64,000 bases of DNA from Bradyrhizobium sp. GTDB taxonomy: Bacteria > Pseudomonadota > Alphaproteobacteria > Rhizobiales > Xanthobacteraceae. The stretch covers positions 1 through 64,000 of the forward strand of contig NZ_JAURXB010000115.1 in NCBI RefSeq assembly GCF_030654605.1, in the 5' to 3' direction. The translations under genes and the position numbers were made by a program. The notes beneath the pieces are model-generated. The model saw only the letters and a list, made by a program, of their open reading frames with translations, was not told where the DNA came from and made no database searches. This document shows, in pieces, positions 8,117 through 17,119 of this stretch; within the stretch, counting starts at the first letter, position 1; each line of letters begins with the position of its first letter.

Positions 8117-8725
8117 TTATTTCCCCGAAACCAGTTCCTCGACGTCGCGCAACTGTTCCTTGCCGAAGAACATTTCCTTGCCGACGAAGAAGGTCGGCGA
8201 GCCGAACGCGCCGCGCTCGACTGCGCTTTGCGTGTTCTCGATCAGCTTGGCCTTGACGTCCGCCTCCTGCGCGCGCGCGAACAGCTTTGCGGCGTCGAGA
8301 CCGGACGCCGCAAGAGCCTTCATCGCCACTTCCGGGTCGTCCATCTTCTTCGGCTCGACCCACATGTGATGGAAAGCGGCGTCGACGTATTGTTCGAACA
8401 CGCCCTCGAACTGCGCGGCAACGGCGGCGCGCATCAAATTGAGGGTGTTGACCGGAAAGAACGGGTTCCAGACATAGGGCTTGACCTGAAACCGCCTGAC
8501 GAAGCGTTCGGTCTCCAGCTTGTTGAACTCGGGCTTGTTCTTGACGCCGGCCAGGGTTTCGCCCGGCGATCTGTTGTTGGTGGCCTTGAAGATGCCGCCG
8601 AGCAGGATCGGCACGTATTCGAATTTCACACCGATGCGCGCTTCGATCGCCGGGATCGCTTCGTGGCTGAGAAACGCATTGGGGCTGCCGAAATCAAACA
8701 GGAATTGCGGGGCGGTCGGACTCAA
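8117..8725 (-). CDS. 2-hydroxychromene-2-carboxylate isomerase / DsbA-family (GST-kappa-like) protein
   Basis: The 202-residue protein has a thioredoxin-fold start FDFGSPNAFLSHEAIPAI, a helical insertion, and the family ending GSPTFFVGKEMFFGKEQL. Characterised members are glutathione-dependent isomerases of naphthalene breakdown; related proteins have unknown substrates. No naphthalene pathway genes are near, so the name describes the family and not a proven reaction. Cytoplasmic. Confidence 0.85.
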   Translation of the reverse strand: MSPTAPQFLFDFGSPNAFLSHEAIPAIEARIGVKFEYVPILLGGIFKATNNRSPGETLAGVKNKPEFNKLETERFVRRFQVKPYVWNPFFPVNTLNLMRAAVAAQFEGVFEQYVDAAFHHMWVEPKKMDDPEVAMKALAASGLDAAKLFARAQEADVKAKLIENTQSAVERGAFGSPTFFVGKEMFFGKEQLRDVEELVSGK

Positions 8726-8802
8726 AGCGGCGGTCTCCCTGATGCGACGGTTCTTATATGATCCTTGTCATTCCAACAGCCTAGCGGTTCGCCCGGGCGG
8801 GA

Positions 8803-9429
8803 TCAACCGGAGGCGCCCGGCTGCGCCGCGAGACGGAATGCCCGCTCCGCCAGCCCCGATGTGTGGGCGCGGATGTCGTCGGGCCATTCGGCGATCCGCT
8901 GTTCGAACCGGATGGCGTCGCCGGCAAACAGCGCGCGGATAGCTTCCTCGTAATGAGGTCGGTTGCCCGAGGTGACCGACATGAAGCGATAGGCCGCTTC
9001 CTGGGCCTGACGGATGCGGTCCTTGTCTTCACCGGTCCGGCTCGCCTGCTCGACCAGTTTGCGGATCGCGACCGAGGCGCCGCCCGGCTGCCTGGCCAGC
9101 CATTCCCAGTGCCGCGGCAGCAGCGTCACTTCGCGTGCGACCACGCCCAGTTTCGGCCGGCCGGGACCGCGCGGGGCGGACGCCGCGGCGGCTTCCGCGG
9201 GGATCTGCGCCCGAGCATCGTCCGGCAGCCGCGCCAGGACATCCGCCATGGAGCCGCGGAAATCGATCTCGATGGTCGCGCTGGTGTTGCCGTCGAAAAC
9301 GATGATCGAGGCATCCCTGGCGCGGTCGAGCGTCGCCTTTGCCGCACGGACGACCGCGCGCAGATCGCCGGAAGCGATGCGCCGGTCGCCCTCGAAGGCG
9401 ACGCAAGCCGGATCAGATTCCGGATTCAT
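8803..9429 (-). CDS. DUF2239 family protein
   Basis: The 208-residue protein has the DUF2239 features ASIIVFDGNTSATIEIDFRG, GRPKLGVVAREVTLLPRHWEWL and AYRFMSVTSGNRPHYEEAIRALFAGD. There is no signal peptide or membrane segment. The LPRHWEWLARQPGGASVAIRKLVEQA part resembles DUF2239 C-terminal helices. Function unknown. Two copies of a CCGGGTAAT element lie within 70 bp upstream of the start and probably bind a regulator. Confidence 0.85.
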   Translation of the reverse strand: MNPESDPACVAFEGDRRIASGDLRAVVRAAKATLDRARDASIIVFDGNTSATIEIDFRGSMADVLARLPDDARAQIPAEAAAASAPRGPGRPKLGVVAREVTLLPRHWEWLARQPGGASVAIRKLVEQASRTGEDKDRIRQAQEAAYRFMSVTSGNRPHYEEAIRALFAGDAIRFEQRIAEWPDDIRAHTSGLAERAFRLAAQPGASG

Positions 9430-9457
9430 GACAAATCTCTCAGTTTCTGATGGGATT

Positions 9458-9499
9458 ATTATCCGGGTAATATGGCGGCGTCAATAATGCCCGGGTAAT
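9458..9499. promoter_or_regulatory. Two candidate operator sites (CCGGGTAAT half-sites) upstream of the DUF2239 gene
   Basis: ATTATCCGGGTAAT (9458-9471) is a palindrome with one mismatch. A second, weaker copy, AATGCCCGGGTAAT, ends 28 bases further on (9486-9499). The same half-site in reverse (ATTACCCGG) lies upstream of the GIY-YIG gene. Spacing and repetition suggest a repressor-binding region; the regulator is unknown. Confidence 0.5.
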
Positions 9500-9603
9500 A
9501 CAGTCATACAGTCCGTCTGGGTATCTCGACTTTCGGGCGTGCGGCTGGCACCACCATGCGCCGCCGCTACCGTCGCGCCACGCCACGCCCCTTGGGAGAC
9601 GCC

Positions 9604-10269
9604 ATGCTCACCGTCCATCACCTCAACAACTCCCGCTCCCAGCGCGTGCTGTGGCTGCTGGAAGAACTTGGCGTTCCCTACGAGATCGTCCGCTATCAGC
9701 GTCAGCCGGACATGCGGGCGCCGGCGGAACTGCGTGCGGTGCATCCGCTCGGCAAATCGCCGGTCATTACTGACAACGGCAACACGGTCGCCGAGTCCGG
9801 CGCGATTGCCGAATACCTCATCGAGACTTATGGCGAGGGCCGCCTGATTCCACCGGCCAAAACGCCGGAGCGGCTGCGCTATAGCTATTGGCTGCACTAC
9901 GCCGAGGGATCGGCGATGTCGCCGCTGCTGCTCAAACTGCTGTTCACGCTGATGCCGAAGCGCGCGCCGGCGCTGCTGCGTCCGCTGGTGCGCAAGGTCT
10001 GCAATCAGGCGCTGACCGCGCTGGTCAATCCACAGATCAAGCAGCACATGGCCTGGTGGGAGAGCGAGCTCGGGAAAAGCGAGTGGTTCGCCGGCCATGA
10101 ATTTTCCGCCGCCGACATCCAGATGAGTTTTCCGCTGGAGGCCGCCGCCGCGCGCGGCGGGCTCGAGCAAGGCCACCCCAGGGCCATGGCGTTCCTCGAT
10201 CGCATTCACGCCCGTCCGGCCTACAAGCGGGCGCTGGAAAAGGGCGGGCCGTACACGGTTGGACGGTAA
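9604..10269 (+). CDS. Glutathione S-transferase
   Basis: The 221-residue protein has an N-terminal thioredoxin-like domain (LTVHHLNNSRSQRVLWLLEELG, catalytic Ser probably in the NNSRSQR stretch, and the glutathione-contact motif ESGAIAEYLIE). The C-terminal helical domain contains GHEFSAADIQMSFPLE. It conjugates or reduces substrates with glutathione in the cytoplasm; substrate unknown. I chose the ATG after GGGAGACGCC and not the upstream in-frame codon of the longest frame. Confidence 0.88.
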   Translation: MLTVHHLNNSRSQRVLWLLEELGVPYEIVRYQRQPDMRAPAELRAVHPLGKSPVITDNGNTVAESGAIAEYLIETYGEGRLIPPAKTPERLRYSYWLHYAEGSAMSPLLLKLLFTLMPKRAPALLRPLVRKVCNQALTALVNPQIKQHMAWWESELGKSEWFAGHEFSAADIQMSFPLEAAAARGGLEQGHPRAMAFLDRIHARPAYKRALEKGGPYTVGR

Positions 10270-10327
10270 TGGTTGGCCGTCTGCCCCCGTCGTCCGCTCA
10301 AGCCTTTACCAGAACTGAATAATTAAT

Positions 10328-10341
10328 ATTACCCGGAGTAA
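10328..10341. promoter_or_regulatory. Third ATTACCCGG operator-like site, upstream of the GIY-YIG gene
   Basis: ATTACCCGGAGTAA lies about 70 bp before the GIY-YIG start. Its first nine bases are the exact complement of the CCGGGTAAT half-site found twice upstream of the DUF2239 gene. The second half is shifted by one base. Confidence 0.4.
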
Positions 10342-10407
10342 ATTGACGGCCAACGGGGCGTCTGCTATCGCCATTGCCAACGGGCAGACTTTCCCCCGAG
10401 GGCCGTC

Positions 10408-10743
10408 ATGAAAAGCGAAGACAAGAAGGCGGCCATCACCGCTTACAAGGAGCGCAAAACCGTCGCGGGCATCTATGTCGTTCGCTGCGGCGCCTCCGGC
10501 CAGGCCTGGGTCGGCCAGACGCCCAATCTCGACACCATCCAGAACCGGATCTGGTTCGGCTTGCGAATGGGCAGCCATTCCAACCGCGACCTGCAGGGCG
10601 CGTGGACCACGCATGGCGGCGACACCTTCACCTTCGAGGCGGTCGAACGGCTGAAGGACGAGGAACTCGCCTATGTCAGGGACACGCTGCTGAAAGAGCG
10701 CGCGGCGCATTGGCGGTCGATGCTGAACGGATCGGTGGTCTAG
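10408..10743 (+). CDS. Small GIY-YIG-like nuclease-family protein
   Basis: The 111-residue protein shows a GIY motif (AGIYVVRCGASGQ), then WVGQT in the place of YIG, an Arg in NRIWFGL, and HSNRDLQGAWTTHGGDTFTFEAVE with the conserved His/Asn/Glu region. This is the single-domain GIY-YIG layout. The Tyr of the second motif is Trp, so activity is not certain. It shares an upstream sequence element with the DUF2239 gene. Cytoplasmic. Confidence 0.7.
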   Translation: MKSEDKKAAITAYKERKTVAGIYVVRCGASGQAWVGQTPNLDTIQNRIWFGLRMGSHSNRDLQGAWTTHGGDTFTFEAVERLKDEELAYVRDTLLKERAAHWRSMLNGSVV

Positions 10744-10760
10744 GCGGGCGTGTGACTCAC

Positions 10761-10880
10761 CTCGCCCCGCTTGCGGGGAGAGGTCGGCGCGCAGCGCCGG
10801 GTGAGGGGGACTCTCAACGAGTCGAATGCGCGGAGAGCCCCCCTCACCCCAACCCTGTCCCCGCAAGCGGGGCGAGGGAG
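10761..10880. repeat. Intergenic palindromic repeat, family C, copy 1
   Basis: The arms CTCGCCCCGCTTGCGGGGAG and CCCCGCAAGCGGGGCGAGGGAG enclose GGGTGAGGGGGACTCTC and GAGAGCCCCCCTCACCCC. It lies between convergent genes and could also stop transcription. Relatives are at 34431-34577 and 59619-59774. Confidence 0.85.
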
Positions 10881-10909
10881 AAGTAAGAAACGGCCCCTCC
10901 GCAACCTCG

Positions 10910-12601
10910 TTACGCCGCGCGGATCTTGTCGAGGAAGCCGTTCACATTGGCCCGGAGCTTGTCGGCCTGACGGCTGAGATCGTCGGCCGCGGTGAGCACC
11001 TCGCCGGCCGCGGTGCCGGTCTCCTGCGCGGCCTCGTTCACCCCGGCGATATTGACAGCCACGCCACTGGTGCCTTGCGCCACCAGCTGGATGTTGTTGG
11101 AAATATCCCGTGTCGCGGCGCCCTGCTGCTCGACCGCCGCGGCAATCGCCGACGCGATTTCGTTCATCTGGCGGATGGTGCCGCCGATCGCCTTGATCGC
11201 CTCGACCGCGTTGCCGGTCTCGCCCTGAATGGCGGCGATCTGCGTCGAGATATCCTCGGTCGCCTTGGCGGTTTGAGTAGCCAGCGCCTTGACCTCGCTC
11301 GCCACCACCGCAAAACCGCGGCCGGCCTCTCCGGCCCGCGCGGCTTCGATGGTCGCGTTGAGCGCCAGCAGGTTGGTCTGCGAGGCGATGTTCTGAATCA
11401 GCGCGACCACGTCGCCGATCTTCTGCGCCGTGTCCGCCAGCCCCTGGATGGTGGCGTTGGTGCGTTCCGCCTCGACCACCGCCGTTGAGGCGAATTCGGC
11501 CGACTGCGTCACCTGACGCGAGATCTCGTTGGTGGAGGCGTGCAACTGCTCGGTCGCCGCCGCCACGGTCGACACATTGGACGACGTCTGGTCCGAGGTG
11601 GTGGAAACCGCAGTGGCCTGCCGGCTGGTTTCCTCGGCCGTGGCCGACATGCTGCCTGCCGTCGCGTGCATCTCCGTCGACGCGGCGGTCAGGGTGTCCA
11701 GTGCCTCGCAAACCTGCTCGTCGAAGACGGCGATGTAACCTTCCACGGCAAGCTGCCGCTTCTGCTTTTGCTCCTGCTGTTCGCGCTGCTCGGCCTCGAG
11801 CCGGCGCGCCGTGATCGCGTTCTCCTTGAACACCTGCAACGAGCGGGCGAGTCCGCCAACCTCGTCGGCGCGGTCGGCGCCCTCGATCTGGATGTCGAGA
11901 TCGCCGTTGGCGAGCTTGGTCATCTCGCCCGTCATCGCGGCGAGCGGTCGGGAAATCTGATAGAGCGCGATCCAGCCGAGCACGCCGAAGGCGCAGACCA
12001 GCCCGGCGGCGGCGCCGATCACCAGCCATGCCCGGGTCTGCGCGGCCATGGCCACGCTGGCGTCGCGCGCCTCCCGCATTTTCTCCACGTTCATGGCGAT
12101 CAGCTTGCTGACCGCACCGATGGCGACCTGGCGATGCTTGGCGGCGACGCCGCGCGAATGGTCGAACGCTTCCTTCACCTTGCCGGCGAGCGCCAGTTGG
12201 AACACCTGGGCGCTGGCTTCCCGCCGGCCGATGACGGCGGTGCGGAAGGTCTCAATCAGGGCGCGCTGTTCCGCTTCCTGGGTAATGGCCTCAAATCGCT
12301 TGATGGCGTCGAGGGTGGCAGCAGTCGCCTTGTCGTAAAGCGCGATATGTCCCTTCGCCACCTTTTCCTCGTCGCTGAGGATCACATTCTTTTCGCTGAT
12401 GGCGGCGTTGTTGAAGGCGCTCTCGGCCTGAAGCGCAAGCTGCACCCGCGTGGCGTTGCCATCCACCAGCGCCGCCGCGGTGTCCGACAACTGGGTCACC
12501 GCCAGCGAGGCATAAAGCACGATCCCGATCGAGACGATGGCGACGATCGTCGCTGGAACCGCAATTTTGGCTATGATCGCGATGTTGCGGAACCCAATCA
12601 T
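10910..12601 (-). CDS. Methyl-accepting chemotaxis protein
   Basis: The 563-residue inner-membrane receptor has a first membrane helix at about residues 10-32, a helical periplasmic sensor of about 150 residues, a second helix at about 190-212 and a HAMP domain ([21 protein letters not shown] type). The cytoplasmic signalling coiled coil has the conserved tip [32 protein letters not shown]. It signals through CheW/CheA. It ends in FLDKIRAA, so it lacks the C-terminal pentapeptide tether for CheR/CheB. The four-helix-type sensor gives no ligand clue. No che genes are nearby. Confidence 0.93.
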   Translation of the reverse strand: MIGFRNIAIIAKIAVPATIVAIVSIGIVLYASLAVTQLSDTAAALVDGNATRVQLALQAESAFNNAAISEKNVILSDEEKVAKGHIALYDKATAATLDAIKRFEAITQEAEQRALIETFRTAVIGRREASAQVFQLALAGKVKEAFDHSRGVAAKHRQVAIGAVSKLIAMNVEKMREARDASVAMAAQTRAWLVIGAAAGLVCAFGVLGWIALYQISRPLAAMTGEMTKLANGDLDIQIEGADRADEVGGLARSLQVFKENAITARRLEAEQREQQEQKQKRQLAVEGYIAVFDEQVCEALDTLTAASTEMHATAGSMSATAEETSRQATAVSTTSDQTSSNVSTVAAATEQLHASTNEISRQVTQSAEFASTAVVEAERTNATIQGLADTAQKIGDVVALIQNIASQTNLLALNATIEAARAGEAGRGFAVVASEVKALATQTAKATEDISTQIAAIQGETGNAVEAIKAIGGTIRQMNEIASAIAAAVEQQGAATRDISNNIQLVAQGTSGVAVNIAGVNEAAQETGTAAGEVLTAADDLSRQADKLRANVNGFLDKIRAA

Positions 12602-12760
12602 GTCGTCTCTCCGATTAAGAAAGACTGACCAATACCGCGCAGATCTTAAGAACTTTCGGGCGATTGTGCCCCGTAGTATTACGGGATCGGAGTCGGGTAA
12701 GGCGAGCCGTTAGCGACGGAGCAATGACGCGAGGCGCTGCGCCGGCTCGTTCAGCCTGCA

Positions 12761-14158
12761 TCAAGGCCGCGTCGCAGCAATCACTTCGCTGACCAGGCGG
12801 CCGAGCCCCCTTATGTCGCCGGTGGGGTCGGCGGAGTCGCCGAGCCGGACGATCACGAGGTTGTGCGATGGCAGGATGACGACGCGCTGGCCGAGATCGC
12901 CGGACGCAAAGAACGCGTCGTGGGGAATCCCGAGCCTGATGCGCCCTTTCGCGTCCGGGTGCTCGCTGCGATTGGTCCAGAAGCCCGCGGCGTAGTCCGA
13001 GCCGGGTGAGGCGGCGATGCAAAAGTCCACCCAGTCCTCGTGCAGGAGGCGTTTGCCGCCGACCACGCCGTCATTGAGGTAAAGCAGGCCAAATCGCGCC
13101 CAGTCCCTGGCGCTCGCCAGCATCCAGTTCGATCCCTGCAGCGTGCCGACGCCGTCGAACTCCAGCGTCACGTGACGCATTCCCAGCGGACCGAACAATT
13201 CGCGCCACGCGAAGGCCAGGGTCTGCTCGGGGCCACCGACGGCGTCGCGGACGATCCGCGCCAGCAACTGCGTGGTCGCGCTGGAATAATGCCATCGGGA
13301 TCCCGGCGGCGCGATCAGTTTCGCCCTCACGGCAAAACCGGCCATGTCTTCATGCAAGGACATCTGGCTCGATGGATCGAAGCCGGAATTGGTTTCATCG
13401 AGCGCAAGGCCCGATGTCATGCGCATCAGATGCTCGACTTCGATCTCGCGTCGCGGGTCGGAAGCCGCCCGCCATTCCGGTATCGGCGCCGGCATCGACG
13501 GCGTGACGAGGCCTTGCTGGGTCAGTATCCCGATCAGGGCGTTGACCACGGACTTGGTCATGGAGAAGCCGAGCAGCGGCGTATCGACACTGACGCCGGC
13601 GGCATAGCGTTCGGCGATGACGCGGCCGTCATGCACCACGACCACCGCCTTGGTCCGCCGCAATGGCGGTGCGGTGGGCTCCTCGAAGGCATGATCGAGT
13701 GCGGCCCTCAAGGCGGGGTCGGATGGCTCCACAACGCCAGGTCCCGCGATCTCGGGGAGAAGCGGTGGCGTTTTCGGCGCCTTCAACGCCTGCAGATCGC
13801 TTCGCAGCAGGTAGGGCGGCTTAGATCCATGCAATTCGATGCAGCCCTGGCCTTCGTGAAACGCCGCGCGACTGCGGAAGAATCCCAAAGTCGAAGCTTC
13901 GACGGTTTTTGCGGTTGCATCGAGACGATAACCGAGCAGATAGCGCAGCCGGCGGATACCGGCGCGATCGTTGGCTTCCACAAACACCGTTTGCGGATCG
14001 AGGCCGGAGACGAAGACCTTGACGCAGAGATTATGGGCGACGAAACCGGTGGCGACGCGAATGGCGCGATCGGGACGGAAGATGACCGCCGCCACCGCGA
14101 CGCCTGCCAGCAGGAGCGCCGTGACCACAACGCCCGCAATGAGTTTTCGCAGGACCAC
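12761..14158 (-). CDS. Serine hydrolase (class C beta-lactamase/penicillin-binding fold), membrane-anchored
   Basis: The 465-residue protein has one N-terminal hydrophobic segment (LIAGVVVTALLLAGVAVAAVIF), a spacer of about 130 residues, and then a serine hydrolase domain. The SxxK motif SMTK is at 199-202 and the Tyr motif YSS at 291-293. HLMRMTSGL and DWARFGLLYLN are typical of the EstB/6-aminohexanoate-dimer hydrolase group. Substrate unknown; probably in the periplasm. It lies 11 bp behind the SDR gene and may be co-transcribed with it. Confidence 0.87.
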   Translation of the reverse strand: MVLRKLIAGVVVTALLLAGVAVAAVIFRPDRAIRVATGFVAHNLCVKVFVSGLDPQTVFVEANDRAGIRRLRYLLGYRLDATAKTVEASTLGFFRSRAAFHEGQGCIELHGSKPPYLLRSDLQALKAPKTPPLLPEIAGPGVVEPSDPALRAALDHAFEEPTAPPLRRTKAVVVVHDGRVIAERYAAGVSVDTPLLGFSMTKSVVNALIGILTQQGLVTPSMPAPIPEWRAASDPRREIEVEHLMRMTSGLALDETNSGFDPSSQMSLHEDMAGFAVRAKLIAPPGSRWHYSSATTQLLARIVRDAVGGPEQTLAFAWRELFGPLGMRHVTLEFDGVGTLQGSNWMLASARDWARFGLLYLNDGVVGGKRLLHEDWVDFCIAASPGSDYAAGFWTNRSEHPDAKGRIRLGIPHDAFFASGDLGQRVVILPSHNLVIVRLGDSADPTGDIRGLGRLVSEVIAATRP

Positions 14159-14169
14159 GCGCCCCCCGA

Positions 14170-15066
14170 TCAGCGTCCCTTCTGCGCGTCGCCCACGGAA
14201 GGCAGCGCCCTCACGCTGACGCCGGGCGGCGGCAAATCGTCGTCGGGTACGAAGAAATCCGACATCAGGGGCACCGAAGGATCGACCCGGTAATGCTCGA
14301 AGTCGCGCACGCCGCTTTCATACAGCACCTTGTCGTCGATGCAGAACTGCCCGGTGAATTCACGCGATGGCTTGGTGAAGATGACATAGGCGGCGTCGCC
14401 CATGATGTCAGGGGTGCGGCTGGCGCGCATCATGGCGTCGCCGCCGAGGAGATTGCCGACAGCGGCGGTGGCGATGGTGGTGCGCGGCCACAGCGCATTG
14501 ACGGCGACACCGGCTGATTTCAATTCACCTGATAGCCCCAGCACGCACATGCTCATGCCGAACTTCGCCATGGTGTAAGCGGTGGAATGCTCGAACCATT
14601 TCGTCTGCATGTCGAGCGGCGGCGACAGCATCAGGATGTGCGGGTTTTCCGTCTTCTTGAGGTGCGGGATGCAATATTTCGATACCATGAAGGTGCCGCG
14701 GGTATTGATGCCCATCATCAGGTCGAACCGTTTCATGTCGGTGCCCTGCGAATTGGTCAGGCTGATGGCGCTGGCATTGTTGACGCAGATGTCGATGCCA
14801 CCGAATTCGGCGACAGTCTTGTCAATTGCCGCCATCACCTGGGCTTCCTCGCGGATATCGCACAGGATCGGCAGCGCCCTGCCCCCGGCGGCGCGGACCT
14901 CTTCGGCGGCGGTGTAGATGGTGCCCTTGAGTCTTGGGTGCGGCTCCGCGGTCTTCGCGGCGATCGCGACATTGGCGCCGTCGCGCGCGGCGCGCAGCGC
15001 GATCGCGAGCCCGATGCCGCGGCTGCCGCCGGATACGAATAGCGTTTTGCCCTTGAGTGATGTCAT
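14170..15066 (-). CDS. Short-chain dehydrogenase/reductase (HSDL2-like SDR)
   Basis: The 298-residue protein has the nucleotide motif VSGGSRGIGLAIA, the NNAS strand and the catalytic YTMAK. It has a C-terminal extension (CIDDKVLYESGVRDFEHY) typical of the longer HSDL2-like SDRs. It uses NAD(P)H; substrate unknown. I chose the inner ATG (MTSLKGKT) because GGGGAGAAAAAC precedes it and the extra 21 residues of the longest frame run into a palindromic repeat. Upstream of the serine hydrolase on the same strand. Confidence 0.87.
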   Translation of the reverse strand: MTSLKGKTLFVSGGSRGIGLAIALRAARDGANVAIAAKTAEPHPRLKGTIYTAAEEVRAAGGRALPILCDIREEAQVMAAIDKTVAEFGGIDICVNNASAISLTNSQGTDMKRFDLMMGINTRGTFMVSKYCIPHLKKTENPHILMLSPPLDMQTKWFEHSTAYTMAKFGMSMCVLGLSGELKSAGVAVNALWPRTTIATAAVGNLLGGDAMMRASRTPDIMGDAAYVIFTKPSREFTGQFCIDDKVLYESGVRDFEHYRVDPSVPLMSDFFVPDDDLPPPGVSVRALPSVGDAQKGR

Positions 15067-15108
15067 GTTTTTCTCCCCTGCCGCGGTCTTTGCCAGCGGT
15101 GCTTGCGA

Positions 15109-15220
15109 CCCATCCTTCGAGACGGCCACTTTGTTGCCTCCTCAGGATGAGGTTTAGCTTGTCGAAACACAACAACCTCATGCTGAGGAGCGGCCTCTTG
15201 GCCGCGTCTCGAAGCATGGG
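15109..15220. repeat. Intergenic palindromic repeat, family A, copy 3
   Basis: Same modules and order as the copy at 966-1090: CCATCCTTCGAGACGG, CTCCTCAGGATGAGG, AACACAACAACCTCATGCTGAGGAGC, GCGTCTCGAAGCATGGG. Confidence 0.85.
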
Positions 15221-15247
15221 CAGCAGCTACCGATTGTCTGATCCGAA

Positions 15248-17008
15248 CTACTGTCCCGAGGCTTCCGCGCCACGGGTACGCGGATCGGGGGCGCCGAGCA
15301 ATCCATTCGGCGTCACGCCGATCGAATTGGCCGAGGTCTGGCCGAGCGGTTCGATCACCTCATGGCCCCGGGCCCGCAGCCCAGCCAGGGCGTCGTCGGC
15401 GAAACCCCGCTCGATCCGCACCACATCCGGCAGCCATTGGTGATGCAGGCGCGGCGCCGCGACGGCAGCGGCGACATCCATTTTGTAATCGAGCACGTTG
15501 ACGATGACCTGCAGCACCGTCGAGATGATGCGGCTGCCGCCGGGCGAGCCCGTTACCAGCACGGGTTTGCCGTCCTTCAGCACGATGGTCGGCGTCATCG
15601 AGGACAGCGGCCGTTTGCCGGGTCCCGGCAAATTGGCTTCGAACCCGACCAGGCCAAAGGCATTGGAAGCGCCGGGCGCGGCGGTGAAGTCGTCGAGCTC
15701 GTTGTTGAGCAGCACGCCGGTGCCGTCGGCGATCAGGCCGACCCCATAGGGAAAATTCAGCGTATAGGTGTTGCTGACGGCGTTGCCACGACTGTCCACC
15801 ACTGAATAGTGCGTGGTGTTGCTGCCTTCGCGCCGCGGCGTCACCGACAACGCATCCAGCGCATCGGTCCACGGCGTGGCGCGGTCGAGGTCGATGCTGG
15901 CGCGCTGTGTGGCGGCGTATTCCTTCGACATCAGCGTCGCCACCGGCGCGCTGATGAAATCGGGATCGCCGAGATAGCGCGCGCGATCGGCATAGGCGCG
16001 CTTCATCGCCTCGATCATGACATGCAGCGAGGGCGCTGCGCCCTGCTTCATGTCCGGCAGCGGAAATCCTTCCAGAATGTTCAGCGTCTCCAGCAGCACG
16101 ACACCGCCCGATGACGGCGGCGGCATCGAGATGATCTCGTAGCCGCGGTAGCTGCCGCGCACCGGCGCGCGGATCACCGGCTGATAGGATCTGAGATCGT
16201 CCACCGTCATGATGCCGCCGGCGTCGCGAACCCCCGCCGCCAGCTTTTCCGCGACCGGCCCATGGTAAAATCCGCGGGCTCCCTGCGCCGCGATCGCCGC
16301 GAGCGTCGCCGCCAGATCCGTTTGCACCAGGGTGTCGCCTTCCCGCAGCGAAGAGCCATCGGCGCGGGAAAATATCTTTGCCGAGGCCGGCCAGCGCGAC
16401 AGCCGCCGCGCAATGCCGGGCAACGTGTCGGCCATGTCGTCGGCAATGACAAAGCCGTCGCGCGCGAGCACGATGGCCGGCTTCAGCAGGTCCGCCAGCG
16501 TGAACTGGCCGGAGCCGTATTTCTCCAGGGCCAGCGCCAGGCCCGCGACGGTGCCGGGGACCCCGATGCTGAGCGCGGAATCGCGCGACTTGGCGATGTC
16601 TGGCTTGCCGTCAGCGCCGAGGAACATGTCGCGCGTGGCTGCGGTCGGCGCGGTCTCGCGATAGTCGATGGCGACGTCCTCGCGACGTTCCGCGGAGTGG
16701 ATGATCATGAAGCCGCCGCCGCCGATATTTCCCGCGCGCGGATAGGTGACGGCCAGCGCAAAGCCGGTGGCAACCGCGGCGTCGACCGCATTGCCGCCCT
16801 GCCGCAGGATATCGGCGCCGATCCGCGCGCCGATTTTCTCCTGCGCCACCACCATGCCCTGCTTGGCGGAAACGGCGTGAGCAGCACCCGTGGGGATGTA
16901 GGCGCGGCGCTCCTGCGCGCCTGCTGGCACGACCAACACGACAACCAGTGCGATTGCGGCGAGCAACGTGCGCCGTTCGGCTGTGAACGAAACCATCAAA
17001 CCATCCAT
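15248..17008 (-). CDS. ggt: Gamma-glutamyltransferase
   Basis: The 586-residue precursor has a signal sequence (LLAAIALVVVLVVPAGAQ). It follows the GGT plan: a large subunit with GGNAVDAAVATGFALAV and GNIGGGGFMI, and a small subunit starting at the self-cleavage/catalytic threonine in SNTTHYSVVD (Thr398). The substrate-pocket GSPGGSRI and PPPSSGG segments are present. It cleaves the gamma-glutamyl bond of glutathione in the periplasm. Length matches the family. The start could also be the internal MVSFTAERR four codons later. Confidence 0.93.
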   Translation of the reverse strand: MDGLMVSFTAERRTLLAAIALVVVLVVPAGAQERRAYIPTGAAHAVSAKQGMVVAQEKIGARIGADILRQGGNAVDAAVATGFALAVTYPRAGNIGGGGFMIIHSAERREDVAIDYRETAPTAATRDMFLGADGKPDIAKSRDSALSIGVPGTVAGLALALEKYGSGQFTLADLLKPAIVLARDGFVIADDMADTLPGIARRLSRWPASAKIFSRADGSSLREGDTLVQTDLAATLAAIAAQGARGFYHGPVAEKLAAGVRDAGGIMTVDDLRSYQPVIRAPVRGSYRGYEIISMPPPSSGGVVLLETLNILEGFPLPDMKQGAAPSLHVMIEAMKRAYADRARYLGDPDFISAPVATLMSKEYAATQRASIDLDRATPWTDALDALSVTPRREGSNTTHYSVVDSRGNAVSNTYTLNFPYGVGLIADGTGVLLNNELDDFTAAPGASNAFGLVGFEANLPGPGKRPLSSMTPTIVLKDGKPVLVTGSPGGSRIISTVLQVIVNVLDYKMDVAAAVAAPRLHHQWLPDVVRIERGFADDALAGLRARGHEVIEPLGQTSANSIGVTPNGLLGAPDPRTRGAEASGQ

Positions 17009-17119
17009 TGTGGGCTGCGATCAGCGAAATGACGCAGTCTCTTTGCCGCCACGAATGCTATATGAGTTCCGATGTCAGGGGCAAAACGCCTCTTCGTGAT
17101 TCGACAGAAGATTTTGAGC

